From a virus: DNA of 26,874 bases. Shown here in pieces: positions 1 through 8,673 of the stretch. Location: the IMG/VR virus record IMGVR_UViG_3300008448_000512, positions 1 to 26,874 of that record. The stretch is one strand, 5' to 3'. The notes under the pieces were generated by a model, which saw nothing but the letters and a program-made list of their open reading frames with translations, searched no databases and had not been told where the DNA came from. Numbering within the stretch: the stretch's first letter is position 1; each line of letters opens with the position of its first letter. The translations under genes were made by a program, and so were the position numbers.

Positions 1-3000
1 GCCCATGCTCCAGACATCGGGACGGACGCTCTTGGCTGCTTCGAAGACCGCGCTGTAGAAGCCTAGCGCGTCTAGCTCTCGCTCGCCTTTGGGGTCGTGG
101 GTTTGGGATTGGGCTAGGCTGGTTACGCCTCGTCCTCGTCCGAGTTGTCTAGATCGTGCTGCTGCTGCGCGTCGAGTGGCCTGTAGATCCTGCTCAACTC
201 GCGCAAGAGTTCCGGCGATGCGCCGCTCGCTGACTCCGCTGTCTCTGACGAGGGAGGCTGCGGCATTGGCGTAGTCTGGGGCTTCGTCGTCTTCATAGGA
301 CTCCACTCCAAGGTCGTCCGACTTCGAGGCATCATACAACAGCTTCTCAGGATACCAAAGCAGAGCCTGGAGGTCAGCCATCGTCAGGCTGGGATATTCC
401 GCCTGAAGCTCTTCAAGAGCACGGGCAAACACCTTGCGGATGTTGCTCCGCTCTGGCGTCGTCGGCTGTTCCTTCTGCCCATCGATGTACTTGATTAGCG
501 CGTTGCCCAGCTTGCGCAGCTCATCACCGTATGAGATCCGCGTCTTGCCCGTTGCGGCGGCGCCCAAGATGCCATCCAGCGTAGACTGTCTGGCCTTGGT
601 TTTTGCCGCGCCAATCAGCGCCATCTCGTCTCGGTTCGACGCTTTCATCGACGCCTTGAGGATGGCCAGCGCCACACCGTCAGGATCGCCCACGTTCAGG
701 CGATGGCCGATGATATCTTCGAAAGCCTTCTTCTCTGCCGGCGAGAGTTCCTTGATGAGTGCCTTGATCTGATTGCGCTTGGCGCGGACCTGACCCGGAT
801 TGTCGGTGATCAGCGTACCCGTCCACCGGCCCCATGTCCTCATCAGCCAGCGGTCCATCGTCAACTGACCGAACTGGCCATAGAGGTTCATGAAGAACCC
901 GTTGCCGATCTTGGGGCCAAGCACGGCTGCGCCAAAGACCTCAGTCGTCAGGTTCTCTCCGCTGATCTTCTGGCCCGACAGAGCCACGGCAATCTTGACC
1001 GTCGTCCTGGTCGTCATGAACGACTGGAGCTTTTCGAAGCCATGCTTGGCAAGCATGGTGTTGTAGAGCTTCAGGCTCTTGTTGATGGCAATCTTGGCTG
1101 TGCCTTCACCGATGTCGGTCGGCATCTTGCCGGTCTTCTTGAAGGCCACATACGCGCGCTCCGCGAGGCGGAAGTTTTTGTCTACCTTCATCCCGTTCGA
1201 GGTGACGGCAAGCGCCCAGACGAATGCGAACTTCGCCTTGGGGTCCGTCTCAATCTCGGGATGCAGCAGGGCCAGCAGGCGAAGCGCCTTCGTCACCTTC
1301 TCATCGTACCAGCCGACCGCGTTGCCGTTGGTCTTCATGGCCTCCAGAGCGTCAGTCAGCACCATGCTGACAAGGTAGTCCTCGACCTCCGGGCTCATCT
1401 TCCCAGACGCTTCTGAGAGATCGAGTCGCCCTTCAGCCGCAGCGGCCACGCGCTCCTGTAGCACCACCTTGAAGTCACGGTTGGTGGGGAAGGTCCGGCT
1501 CGAGGCCAGCTTCGTGGCGCTCGTCAGGCTGGACACCTTGACGATCGGCGCAGCCGCGCGCGTGGGCTGGACGGACTGCGCCAGCGAACCGGCGCCCTCT
1601 TCCTCAAGATCGACCTGCGGCAGCGACCGCATCGCTTCATCCTCGGCGGCAGCTTCCTCCGCCTGCGCCTCGCGCGTGTCGCGATATTGCCCCGTCGAAA
1701 GCCAGAAATACGCCCGCTGTTCAGGCCGCTCGTCGATCTCGGACTGGACCTCGAGACGAACCTCGCGCTCCTCGTCGGTCCATGCGGACTTCTGCGTGCG
1801 CTGGTACTCGTCCATCAGGCGGGCCATGAGTGCAGCCTCGGCGCGTTCACGGGCTGCGGCGTAGCGCTCCCGCATACGCTCCAGAAACTTCTCCTTGCGC
1901 TCTGGCTTCCACAGGCCCTTGGGGTCTTGCGCCTTGAGGATAGCCTGCGCCATCGCCTCGCCGTCGCGCGCAATCCCGACATGCACCGCCTTGATGGCTT
2001 CGTCGGTCGCGAGCATCCGATCGAACACCTGCCGGATTTCGTCGCTGAGATTGGCGCGTCCACCGATGCGTGAGACGAGCCCCTTGTAGATGCTCAGCAG
2101 CCATTGCTTGAAGCTGGCAAACACAGAGCGCAGCGCCGTCGTCGGAGCCTTGCCGTCCATTAGGTAGGCTTCGAAGCTCTCGGCAAACGCTTCCTGAAGA
2201 TCAACGCCTTCCTTCGTGAACGAGCCGTCCGCGTTGAACATGGCGTCCCAATTCGGGGACTTGCCGTGCCATTCGAGGACGGCTGCAAGTTGCTCCAGCA
2301 CGAACGGGTGCGGGTTCTCGGTCTTTGACATCCGCCAGAGGGTGTCGAGATACCAGTGCGATCCTTCGTGAGCGAGGGTTGAGAGGTTGGCGCTTTCGAA
2401 CAGGCGAACAACGTTGCGGTCGGCGCGGGGGGTGAAGTCGCCGCGTGTCTCTTGAGCTAGAAGCCTAGCTTGCGATCCCGCTAAGACCACAATTTGCTGA
2501 TCCGCAGGCGTGTCTTCCGTCGTCCACGGCGGCTTGGCGCGGCGCTCGTCAGCCGTAAAGTTCCTTCGGCTCTGAACGTTTCGAGCCTCAACCTCGCCAG
2601 CGTGGCGGCGATAGTTGGGGTCTTTGCTGTTCGCGCCCATCGCGAAGAGTTCTTCCTCTTGGATGGCGTGCTGAGTCTCGTGGAGGAGGACACTGCGTAG
2701 ATCGTCGGACTTGGCCGAAATACCGCCCTTGCCGTATTTGCCTCGATCAGTGAACAGCGAGAACTTGGCTGTCGTTGGCGTTTCAGCAACCCCCGGATAC
2801 GCTCCCCCCACATCAGCATTTGTGAGGAAGTCCGCCAAGGTGCCGGTGATGGGTCGCCCTTTCTTAAGGACGACATCGCTGTCATCGACTTCAAAGCGCC
2901 ACAGGCTATCGACGCCCTTGAACGCCCCGATAAAATTCGTGCCGCGAAGCATATCAGTGGTAGCGGCCCAGATCTCCTCTCGGGTTGCCCCCTCAGTGTC

Positions 3001-5754
3001 CATCCGCATTGCAAGACCTAGCGCATCGACAACACGGGGCTCGCCCTCAATCTTCAGCCAGTTTGCACCGTGAACGCCGCCAAACTGCGCCAGCGACTTC
3101 GCGCCTTCCAGCGCCGCGCGCCGCTCCTCGATCTTCGCCTTGTTCTTGCTGGCGAGCGCCTTGACGCGGTTCACTGCCGTCTCGGTATCCACGTCGGGAT
3201 ACAGCGCTGCCGCGATCTGGGGGTTCTTCACGCCCCTTGCGCGCAGCTCGATCAGGCGCTGCGTGACCGGCGACATGCCCCGGTCGTTGAAGCTGGTCTT
3301 CTGCGAATCGTACCCACGCTCGCGTGAGCCCCACAGCCAGCGCTTCACATCGTCGGCAGAGACAACCGCATCGGGCTCGACCGCGTTCATACGCTCCGCA
3401 ATCGCCTCATTGCTGAGACCGTCACGCGCGCCCTTCCACGCTTCGAACTCCTGCGGCGAAAGCTCCTTGGAGGCGAACTCAAGCTCCACATCGCCGGGCG
3501 GGTTGGCCGTGCGCGCCATGCTCTGCGGCAGTGAGTCGGCGTCCGATTGCTCGCCGCTCAGCGCCGCGACGATGTCGAAGCCCTGCTCTTTCCACAGCGT
3601 CTCGGGGTCTACGCCCGTCCGCAGGGCCAGCGTCTCGACCATCGAGCCGACAAGCTCTGCCTGCGTGTTGGCCGAGTCGGCGTTGAACCGGCCCGTTGCT
3701 GAAACCTGCTCGCGGATCGTGTTGCGGACCCGGTCGCCGCTGTCGGCAAATGCCTGATCCGTCGTGCGCCGTTCCTCGCGGGCCGTGGCCTCCGCCTCGA
3801 ATGCAGCCTTCGCCGCTTCGCTCTCACGCGCCGTGAAATCATCAGCACGCAGGCGCATGTCCGCAGCAAGCGCCTGATGGATCGTCTCGCCCGAGACGCC
3901 GATCTCCTTCATCGACGTAGACAGGCCGGCAGCGTAGTTCCCAGCCGGGATGACGACATCCTCGCCGGTATCGATCGCCGTGACCATCTCGTTCGGGTCG
4001 ATGCGGAACGCCTGCGCAATCTGCTCGACGCTGACGCCCTTCTCCTGCGCCAGCGATGTGATGGCCTCGGGCGCGATCCGGACGCTTTCCAGCGGGCCGT
4101 CCTTCGTGACCTGGTTGACCAGTTCCCGGTATTTCTCGGGCAGGCGCTTCAGCAGCTTCGAATCCTTGGCATTCTGCGCCATCGCGTCGAACGTCTTGGA
4201 AAGCTGCTCGGTGCGCTTCTGCCTCGCGTTCTTGTCGATCTGGTCGCCCGCAGCCTGCATCCCCTGCGCAACCGTGGTCGTGACGCCTGACATGATCGTG
4301 GACGCCACCAGCGTCTCGAGAGCAGCGTTCGGACGTTCAGCCAGGAACTCGCCCAGCGTCTTGTCGGGGTTCATCTCAATGAACGTCGAGGCGTCCTGAA
4401 GGAAGGTCGCCGCCTGTTCGGTAATGCCCTCTGCCGCAGCCTGCCGGAAGAACGTCTTGGCGAACGAGCTATCCTTTGCCAGATCATCCACGAGGAACTT
4501 CAGCGGGATAAACTCGGTCGCCGTCTCGATGCCGCCTTGCGTCAGGGCGTAGCGGAAGGCATCGCCCAGCGACTTGCCCTCGTCCCGCGCCTCACCATAG
4601 GCGCCGCCCGCCGTCGTCGCTCCCATCGTGCCAGCGCCCAGCACGGGGCTCTTCGTGATGGCCGTGATGGCAGCCGATATGATCGTGGACGGGGCCGAGG
4701 CAGCCGCCCCATAGATGCCGCGCTCAAGCCACGTCTCGCCAACCGGCATCTTGGCCGCAACCAGGTCGCGGTACGCGCTTGCCTGCATTTGCGCAGTGAG
4801 GCTGCGCTGAACCTGCTCATTGGCGAGATCGAACTTGCCCGGCACCCAGTCAGGCAGCGCCTTGTAGATCGAGGCGTTCGCATCGCCCAGCATCTGGTCG
4901 AGGCCCCAGAGCGTCTCTTGCAGCTTCTCTCCGAAGCCGACCGCGAACGATTGCCCCATCTTCTCAGGCGTGAACCCTCCGGGGCTGAAGAATGCCTGCG
5001 TCTGCTCCCACCAGCCAAGGTTCTCGACATCGTCGTGGGCGACCTCGAGGTTGGCAGGGTTGTAGTCCAGCCATGCCCGCAGTTTCGGAGCGGTCTTCCG
5101 CAGACTGTCGATCGCCTGCGCCCGGTCAACGGCAACGAACGTATCGCGGTTGCGCTCGACCTCGAGCCTGTTGACGCCCTGCCGTTCGGCAAGTTCTGCA
5201 TCGGTTGCGGCCTGATCTGGGTTCGGCGCATTGAGCATCCGGGCGCGGAGGTCGCGGGTAGATTCGCCTTCCTTCCTGGCCCTGAACCGATCGCGGATAT
5301 TGGCGATCTGATCTTCTGACAGACCACCATCGCCAACCGGCTGCTCCGGGCCTCCAGAGCCCATGCCGACAAAGCTCTCCCCTTCCGGGGCCGCTGGCAT
5401 CGCGAGTTCGGGCGACCAGTTGTCAGGGCCGCCAAATCCCTGCTCGTCGCGCATCGGATCGTCAATGTCCGGAGCGCCCATGCGATTGAACACACCGCCC
5501 GGCAGCGCATCCCCGTTTGGCTGCGGATCACCATTCGTCCTGACCCGCCAACCGCCCGTGACGGGTTCGGGAACATCGATCGGTGATGTCCCGCCATTCG
5601 GATCGAACGGCTTGACCTTCTGCTCCATCAGCTCCTTGAGCTTCGCGTCGGACTTCTCGCGATAGCGGCGCGCTTCCTCGCGGTCACGCTGCTCCTGCGT
5701 TTCGCGGTCGATCTCGGTGACGCGCGCAGCGGATGAGAATGGGATAACTGGCAT
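1..5754 (-). CDS. Giant polyvalent internal virion protein with two zincin-like motifs (gp16 position), incomplete
   Basis: An uninterrupted reading frame of 1,918 codons starts at ATG 5754 and runs off the left edge without a stop, so the C-terminus is missing. The start overlaps the stop of the upstream gene (TGATG). Visible parts in order: a charged, probably disordered N-terminus; Gly/Ala-rich hydrophobic stretches near residues 346-385 and 480-500; a GEDVVIPAGNYAA segment near 595, typical of phage polyvalent proteins; helix-turn-helix-like stretches around 755-890; a domain at about 900-1095 with HETQH at 1025-1029 and GEVEAR at 1053-1058, resembling polyvalent-protein domain LPD23; a second zincin-like domain with HEGSH at 1129-1133 and possible third ligands E1188 or E1192; a charged coiled coil near 1290-1340; a conserved phage domain ending in MDRWLMRTWGRWTG at 1633-1646; and a GFYSAVFEAAK motif from 1898. 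Position after gp14- and gp15-like genes suggests an ejected protein like T7 gp16. No lytic transglycosylase motif was seen. Peptidase activity is inferred. Confidence 0.88.
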   Translation of the reverse strand, partial: MPVIPFSSAARVTEIDRETQEQRDREEARRYREKSDAKLKELMEQKVKPFDPNGGTSPIDVPEPVTGGWRVRTNGDPQPNGDALPGGVFNRMGAPDIDDPMRDEQGFGGPDNWSPELAMPAAPEGESFVGMGSGGPEQPVGDGGLSEDQIANIRDRFRARKEGESTRDLRARMLNAPNPDQAATDAELAERQGVNRLEVERNRDTFVAVDRAQAIDSLRKTAPKLRAWLDYNPANLEVAHDDVENLGWWEQTQAFFSPGGFTPEKMGQSFAVGFGEKLQETLWGLDQMLGDANASIYKALPDWVPGKFDLANEQVQRSLTAQMQASAYRDLVAAKMPVGETWLERGIYGAAASAPSTIISAAITAITKSPVLGAGTMGATTAGGAYGEARDEGKSLGDAFRYALTQGGIETATEFIPLKFLVDDLAKDSSFAKTFFRQAAAEGITEQAATFLQDASTFIEMNPDKTLGEFLAERPNAALETLVASTIMSGVTTTVAQGMQAAGDQIDKNARQKRTEQLSKTFDAMAQNAKDSKLLKRLPEKYRELVNQVTKDGPLESVRIAPEAITSLAQEKGVSVEQIAQAFRIDPNEMVTAIDTGEDVVIPAGNYAAGLSTSMKEIGVSGETIHQALAADMRLRADDFTARESEAAKAAFEAEATAREERRTTDQAFADSGDRVRNTIREQVSATGRFNADSANTQAELVGSMVETLALRTGVDPETLWKEQGFDIVAALSGEQSDADSLPQSMARTANPPGDVELEFASKELSPQEFEAWKGARDGLSNEAIAERMNAVEPDAVVSADDVKRWLWGSRERGYDSQKTSFNDRGMSPVTQRLIELRARGVKNPQIAAALYPDVDTETAVNRVKALASKNKAKIEERRAALEGAKSLAQFGGVHGANWLKIEGEPRVVDALGLAMRMDTEGATREEIWAATTDMLRGTNFIGAFKGVDSLWRFEVDDSDVVLKKGRPITGTLADFLTNADVGGAYPGVAETPTTAKFSLFTDRGKYGKGGISAKSDDLRSVLLHETQHAIQEEELFAMGANSKDPNYRRHAGEVEARNVQSRRNFTADERRAKPPWTTEDTPADQQIVVLAGSQARLLAQETRGDFTPRADRNVVRLFESANLSTLAHEGSHWYLDTLWRMSKTENPHPFVLEQLAAVLEWHGKSPNWDAMFNADGSFTKEGVDLQEAFAESFEAYLMDGKAPTTALRSVFASFKQWLLSIYKGLVSRIGGRANLSDEIRQVFDRMLATDEAIKAVHVGIARDGEAMAQAILKAQDPKGLWKPERKEKFLERMRERYAAARERAEAALMARLMDEYQRTQKSAWTDEEREVRLEVQSEIDERPEQRAYFWLSTGQYRDTREAQAEEAAAEDEAMRSLPQVDLEEEGAGSLAQSVQPTRAAAPIVKVSSLTSATKLASSRTFPTNRDFKVVLQERVAAAAEGRLDLSEASGKMSPEVEDYLVSMVLTDALEAMKTNGNAVGWYDEKVTKALRLLALLHPEIETDPKAKFAFVWALAVTSNGMKVDKNFRLAERAYVAFKKTGKMPTDIGEGTAKIAINKSLKLYNTMLAKHGFEKLQSFMTTRTTVKIAVALSGQKISGENLTTEVFGAAVLGPKIGNGFFMNLYGQFGQLTMDRWLMRTWGRWTGTLITDNPGQVRAKRNQIKALIKELSPAEKKAFEDIIGHRLNVGDPDGVALAILKASMKASNRDEMALIGAAKTKARQSTLDGILGAAATGKTRISYGDELRKLGNALIKYIDGQKEQPTTPERSNIRKVFARALEELQAEYPSLTMADLQALLWYPEKLLYDASKSDDLGVESYEDDEAPDYANAAASLVRDSGVSERRIAGTLARVEQDLQATRRAAAARSRQLGRGRGVTSLAQSQTHDPKGERELDALGFYSAVFEAAKSVRPDVWSMG

Positions 5755-7418
5755 CAGTCAGCCACCACGCGCGCATACTCCGCATCCAGTTCCGCCTTGG
5801 TAGGCTCCCGGCGCTTCGTGCGGATAAACTCGGATATGATCTCGTTGCGAATGTTCGCACCCTCGTCATAGGCAAAGCGAGACCCGCCATCGGTCGCCAT
5901 GATGCCCGCCTCAGTCTTGAACGAGGCAGCGCCAGGGTTTTCCAGATAGATGTCACGCTGGTTCGTCGGCAGGTTCATGAAGTTGTCCGGCTGGTAGCTA
6001 CGCAGCGCCCGCGCAACCGCATCGCGTGCCTCGTCCACGGTCAGCGGCGTTCCGCCCTTGTCCTTCGACAAGCTTTCCGCGACGGATTGCAAGACGCCAC
6101 GGAACGGCAGCGAGTTCTCGTTCAGGTTCTTCGGGTTCGCGTCCGAGGAAAGCTGCCATTCCGGCACGACACGCTTTGCCTCGTCGAGAAGCGCGCCATA
6201 AACGGAGTTGACGGAGGGCGTCGTCGTTCCGCTGATCTTCATTTCAGATAGTTTGCGCTCAACAGCCCGCTGATCGTCGTCGTTCAGCATCGTGTAGTAA
6301 TTGCGGTATTCTTCACCCCATCCATCCGGCCCAGCCAGAAAGCGCGCCGTCGTTGCGGGGGTGTTCGCCATTGCATCAAAGATAAACTTCACATTCTTGC
6401 TGCGTTCGTCGAAAGCTTTGCGCTCTGCGGCTGACAGCTTGGCCCGCTCCGCTGCGGCCTTCAGGCGATCATCCTCAGCACGCAGCGCGCGGATAAGCAC
6501 AGGCACATCGTTCGGGTTGATTGTCCCAAGCGCCGCCGCCTCATCGATCTGGCTGCGCGTCACCTTGCCATCAAGGATGTCCACTTCCATGGCGTTGCCC
6601 ATGGCGCGCTGGCTATCGGCCTTTTCCTTCTCTTGCAGGTTCCGTTCGCGCCCCACGCTGCTAAGCGCATCCTCACGCTCAGCAACGGAGAGCCCCTTGG
6701 CGCCGGCAATCATCTTCTCTGCGCCGTCAAAGTCTCCGGTGCGGGCGATGGCCAGAACGCCTGCGGACCAGCGCATTTTGACGTCCTTGACTGCATAGCT
6801 CTCCAGCAACGCGACCCGCTTTGCGGCTTCCTCGTCTCCGATAAACCCGCCCGCTAAATGCTGGGCAGTAAGCGCACGAAGGCCGTCGAGCTTGCTTGCG
6901 TATGTCTCTGGCGAGATGGATGGATCGCCCGCCATCGCCTCGGCTTCAGATGCCATCGTGATATAGGCGCCGCCGACCTTGTCCACCTGGCGCTTGCGCA
7001 GGAGGTTCTGGCTCCAGACATCGCCCTCGCCCTGAACGCCGCGAGCGCGGATTTCCCACAGTTCGCGAGCGCGTGAGGATGAGATACCCCCGCCGACCTC
7101 CTTGATGATCAGTTCGGATTCCTGCTTCCAGCGCTGCGGGAGCGCTGCGTCAGGCGTCTCAGGATCAAGTTCGATGTTCTGCCGCGCCTTGTCCATGCGG
7201 ACGCGCATGTCAGCGTCAGCCTTCACAAGCTCGTGGTCTTCTTTTTCTTTCTGAAGCTTGTTGCCGAACTCCAGCATCGCCTTGCCGACACCGTCCAGCG
7301 CCTCAGCCGCAGCACGCTGCCCGCTGAAATCGGGGATCGGGATATCCACAACGCCGCGCGTGTTCTGCGCCGCACTGGGGTCTAGACCGAGCTGAGCCGC
7401 CCTTGGAATGCGAGCCAC
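5754..7418 (-). CDS. gp15-like internal virion (DNA ejection) protein
   Basis: A 554-residue protein that appears almost entirely helical, with few aromatic residues and long charged stretches. Residues about 30-80 look like coiled coil. It starts at GTG 7418 with GAGG upstream, and its TGA overlaps the ATG of the giant gene, so the two are probably translationally coupled. No catalytic motif is visible. By position it matches T7 gp15, an internal core protein that is ejected into the host with DNA and helps span the envelope. The function rests on gene order and the helical composition rather than on a recognised domain. The gap upstream holds a plus-strand lipoprotein gene that separates it from the gp14-like gene. 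Confidence 0.75.
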   Translation of the reverse strand: MARIPRAAQLGLDPSAAQNTRGVVDIPIPDFSGQRAAAEALDGVGKAMLEFGNKLQKEKEDHELVKADADMRVRMDKARQNIELDPETPDAALPQRWKQESELIIKEVGGGISSSRARELWEIRARGVQGEGDVWSQNLLRKRQVDKVGGAYITMASEAEAMAGDPSISPETYASKLDGLRALTAQHLAGGFIGDEEAAKRVALLESYAVKDVKMRWSAGVLAIARTGDFDGAEKMIAGAKGLSVAEREDALSSVGRERNLQEKEKADSQRAMGNAMEVDILDGKVTRSQIDEAAALGTINPNDVPVLIRALRAEDDRLKAAAERAKLSAAERKAFDERSKNVKFIFDAMANTPATTARFLAGPDGWGEEYRNYYTMLNDDDQRAVERKLSEMKISGTTTPSVNSVYGALLDEAKRVVPEWQLSSDANPKNLNENSLPFRGVLQSVAESLSKDKGGTPLTVDEARDAVARALRSYQPDNFMNLPTNQRDIYLENPGAASFKTEAGIMATDGGSRFAYDEGANIRNEIISEFIRTKRREPTKAELDAEYARVVAD

Positions 7419-7441
7419 TGTTATGCGCCTCGCTTAGGCTG

Positions 7442-7471
7442 TTGTGAGGGTTCGATACGTGCCATTCTAAA
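7442..7471 (+). promoter_or_regulatory. Candidate sigma70-type promoter for the lipoprotein gene
   Basis: TTGTGA (7442-7447) and TCTAAA (7466-7471) each match four of six consensus bases with an 18-base spacer. They lie in the short gap between the divergent gp15-like and lipoprotein genes. A gene lying opposite to the late block would need its own promoter, which makes this plausible but unproven. Confidence 0.3.
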
Positions 7472-7497
7472 TCACAACTTCGCGCTGGGAGGAATTG

Positions 7498-7794
7498 ATG
7501 CGAAAACTCGCTTTCGTCGGATTGTTCATGCTTGGCTCGTGCTCACTCGGACCATACGGTCTGGAGGGCCTCGATAATTCGGTGCAGAGCTTCGTCACGC
7601 CTGACGGAAAATCCGCCTCGCTGATCCACTGCGGCGGGCCTGATCTGACCATCGCCACATGCCAGGAAAGAGCACGAGCACTCTGCGGTGGGGACTACTC
7701 AGAAATAAACCGCTCGATCACGGCGAGAGCCAAACCGGGCGGATGGACGCCGGCCAGCGAGAACCGATCGATCGAAGTGGTCTGCAAAACTTAG
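7498..7794 (+). CDS. Small secreted lipoprotein, probable moron
   Basis: A 98-residue protein starting at ATG 7498, preceded by GGGAGGA at 7487-7493; a TTG three bases earlier is too close to that ribosome site. The N-terminus MRKLAFVGLFML followed by GSC is a signal peptide with a lipobox, giving a lipidated Cys15 and Ser at +2, which suits an outer-membrane lipoprotein. The mature part has four cysteines (45, 55, 63, 96) that could form two disulphides. It lies opposite to its neighbours inside the internal virion protein cluster, and its TAG overlaps the TAA of the converging gp14-like gene. Lipoproteins in this setting often alter the host surface or block superinfection, but that role is inference. 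No family is recognised. Confidence 0.75.
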   Translation: MRKLAFVGLFMLGSCSLGPYGLEGLDNSVQSFVTPDGKSASLIHCGGPDLTIATCQERARALCGGDYSEINRSITARAKPGGWTPASENRSIEVVCKT

Positions 7795-8327
7795 CCAGTG
7801 AACCCTTTGGAGACTTCGGACATTCCGCCCGATGCAAATGCTGCCGCGATATCTTTACCCAGCTTTTCCGTGGACAATATCGTCTGCCCCCACGTTGCAG
7901 TTTTCTGAGCGCTCGCTTTCAGTCGTCCCTGTTGCAGACCCGTCGCGCCCGCGTACCGCCTCGTGCTCGCTTCAAACCGGAGCTGACGCTCCTTGTCCTC
8001 CGCGTTGGCCATCTGCATCAGCTTCTCGACGCTGGCGCTCTTGATCGTCTCGTCCGTGATGGCCTGAACCGTGGCGTCCGTTGTGTCACCGCCGCCGGCA
8101 GCAGCCGCCGCACGCTGGGACGACAGGATCTGCTTCGCACGCTGGTTGATGATGTCCGCGTTATAGGTGCCGACCGCAACTTCACGCGCGGCCTGCGTCT
8201 CAAGCTGCTTCGCCTCGCCCATGCCCGAGACCAGCGCCGCCTGGCCCGCATTGGTCGCCGCCTTCGCCGCAGCCATACCCGCCTTGTGCGATGCCCCGAT
8301 ACCTAAAGCCTGGAGAGTAAAGCTCAC
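7791..8327 (-). CDS. gp14-like internal virion protein
   Basis: A 178-residue Ala/Gln-rich helical protein. The chosen start is GTG 8327 because AAGGA lies eight bases upstream; an in-frame ATG at 8351 has no comparable site. The early GIGASHKAGMAAAKAA stretch and the following Ala-rich helices (NADIINQRAKQIL, then SSQRAAAAAGG) are typical of T7 gp14-type internal virion protein B, which forms a pore in the outer membrane during DNA ejection. It lies just after the gp13-like gene, which it overlaps by 128 bases in another frame, and before the gp15-like gene, as in T7. Assignment comes from composition plus synteny. Confidence 0.78.
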   Translation of the reverse strand: MSFTLQALGIGASHKAGMAAAKAATNAGQAALVSGMGEAKQLETQAAREVAVGTYNADIINQRAKQILSSQRAAAAAGGGDTTDATVQAITDETIKSASVEKLMQMANAEDKERQLRFEASTRRYAGATGLQQGRLKASAQKTATWGQTILSTEKLGKDIAAAFASGGMSEVSKGFTG

Positions 8328-8673
8328 GCCGCCATTCCTTCTTTTCGTCATCCACCGGCTGGAACCCCAGCCTCAACAGCCAGGCTTCAGCCCTCGGGAT
8401 GTCATAGTTGCAATCAGCGTGGATGGCAGGGACACCCGCATCATCCATGCGCCTGAACATATCCAGCGTCGTCGCATGAACGCTGCGAGGACAGCCGGGG
8501 CGCATCGCGAAATTGCCCCACCACTTCTCGTTCTCGTCAACCCAGATCAGCGCAAGCGCGACCAGTTCACCATCCCGCCGCAGCACGAACCCGAAGAACC
8601 GGCTGGGATGCGGATACTCCTCAACCCCCCACTCAATGAAGTGGGACACATCGAGGTTCTCACGCCAGATCAC
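8200..8673 (-). CDS. GNAT-fold acetyltransferase-like protein (gp13 position)
   Basis: A 157-residue protein. The preferred start is GTG 8673, overlapping the TGA of the upstream nozzle gene in a GTGA junction. The sequence FGFVLRRDGELVALALIW, then W-W-G-N-F, RSVHATTLDMFRRM and IPRAEAWLLRLGFQPV, follows the strand-helix pattern of GNAT acetyltransferases ending in the usual LGF motif. T7 gp13-type proteins, which are needed for assembling the internal virion proteins, occupy this slot and resemble acetyltransferases. The classical acetyl-CoA loop Q/R-x-x-G-x-A is not evident, so enzyme activity is doubtful. The last 40 or so residues are Gly-rich and are read from DNA that also encodes gp14 in another frame, so they may be a non-functional tail. 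Confidence 0.78.
   Translation of the reverse strand: MIWRENLDVSHFIEWGVEEYPHPSRFFGFVLRRDGELVALALIWVDENEKWWGNFAMRPGCPRSVHATTLDMFRRMDDAGVPAIHADCNYDIPRAEAWLLRLGFQPVDDEKKEWRRELYSPGFRYRGIAQGGYGCGEGGDQCGPGGAGLGHGRGEAA

Noticed and set aside
123-335. 70-codon minus-strand frame ending in a plausible acidic tail
   Set aside because: Its second half looks protein-like, but the main frame here also reads well and goes on to the GFYSAVFEAAK motif, so a frameshift or separate gene is not needed.
4542-5597. 351-codon minus-strand frame, very rich in Arg/Ser/Pro
   Set aside because: It lies in another frame of the giant polyvalent gene, whose reading is continuous and sensible here.
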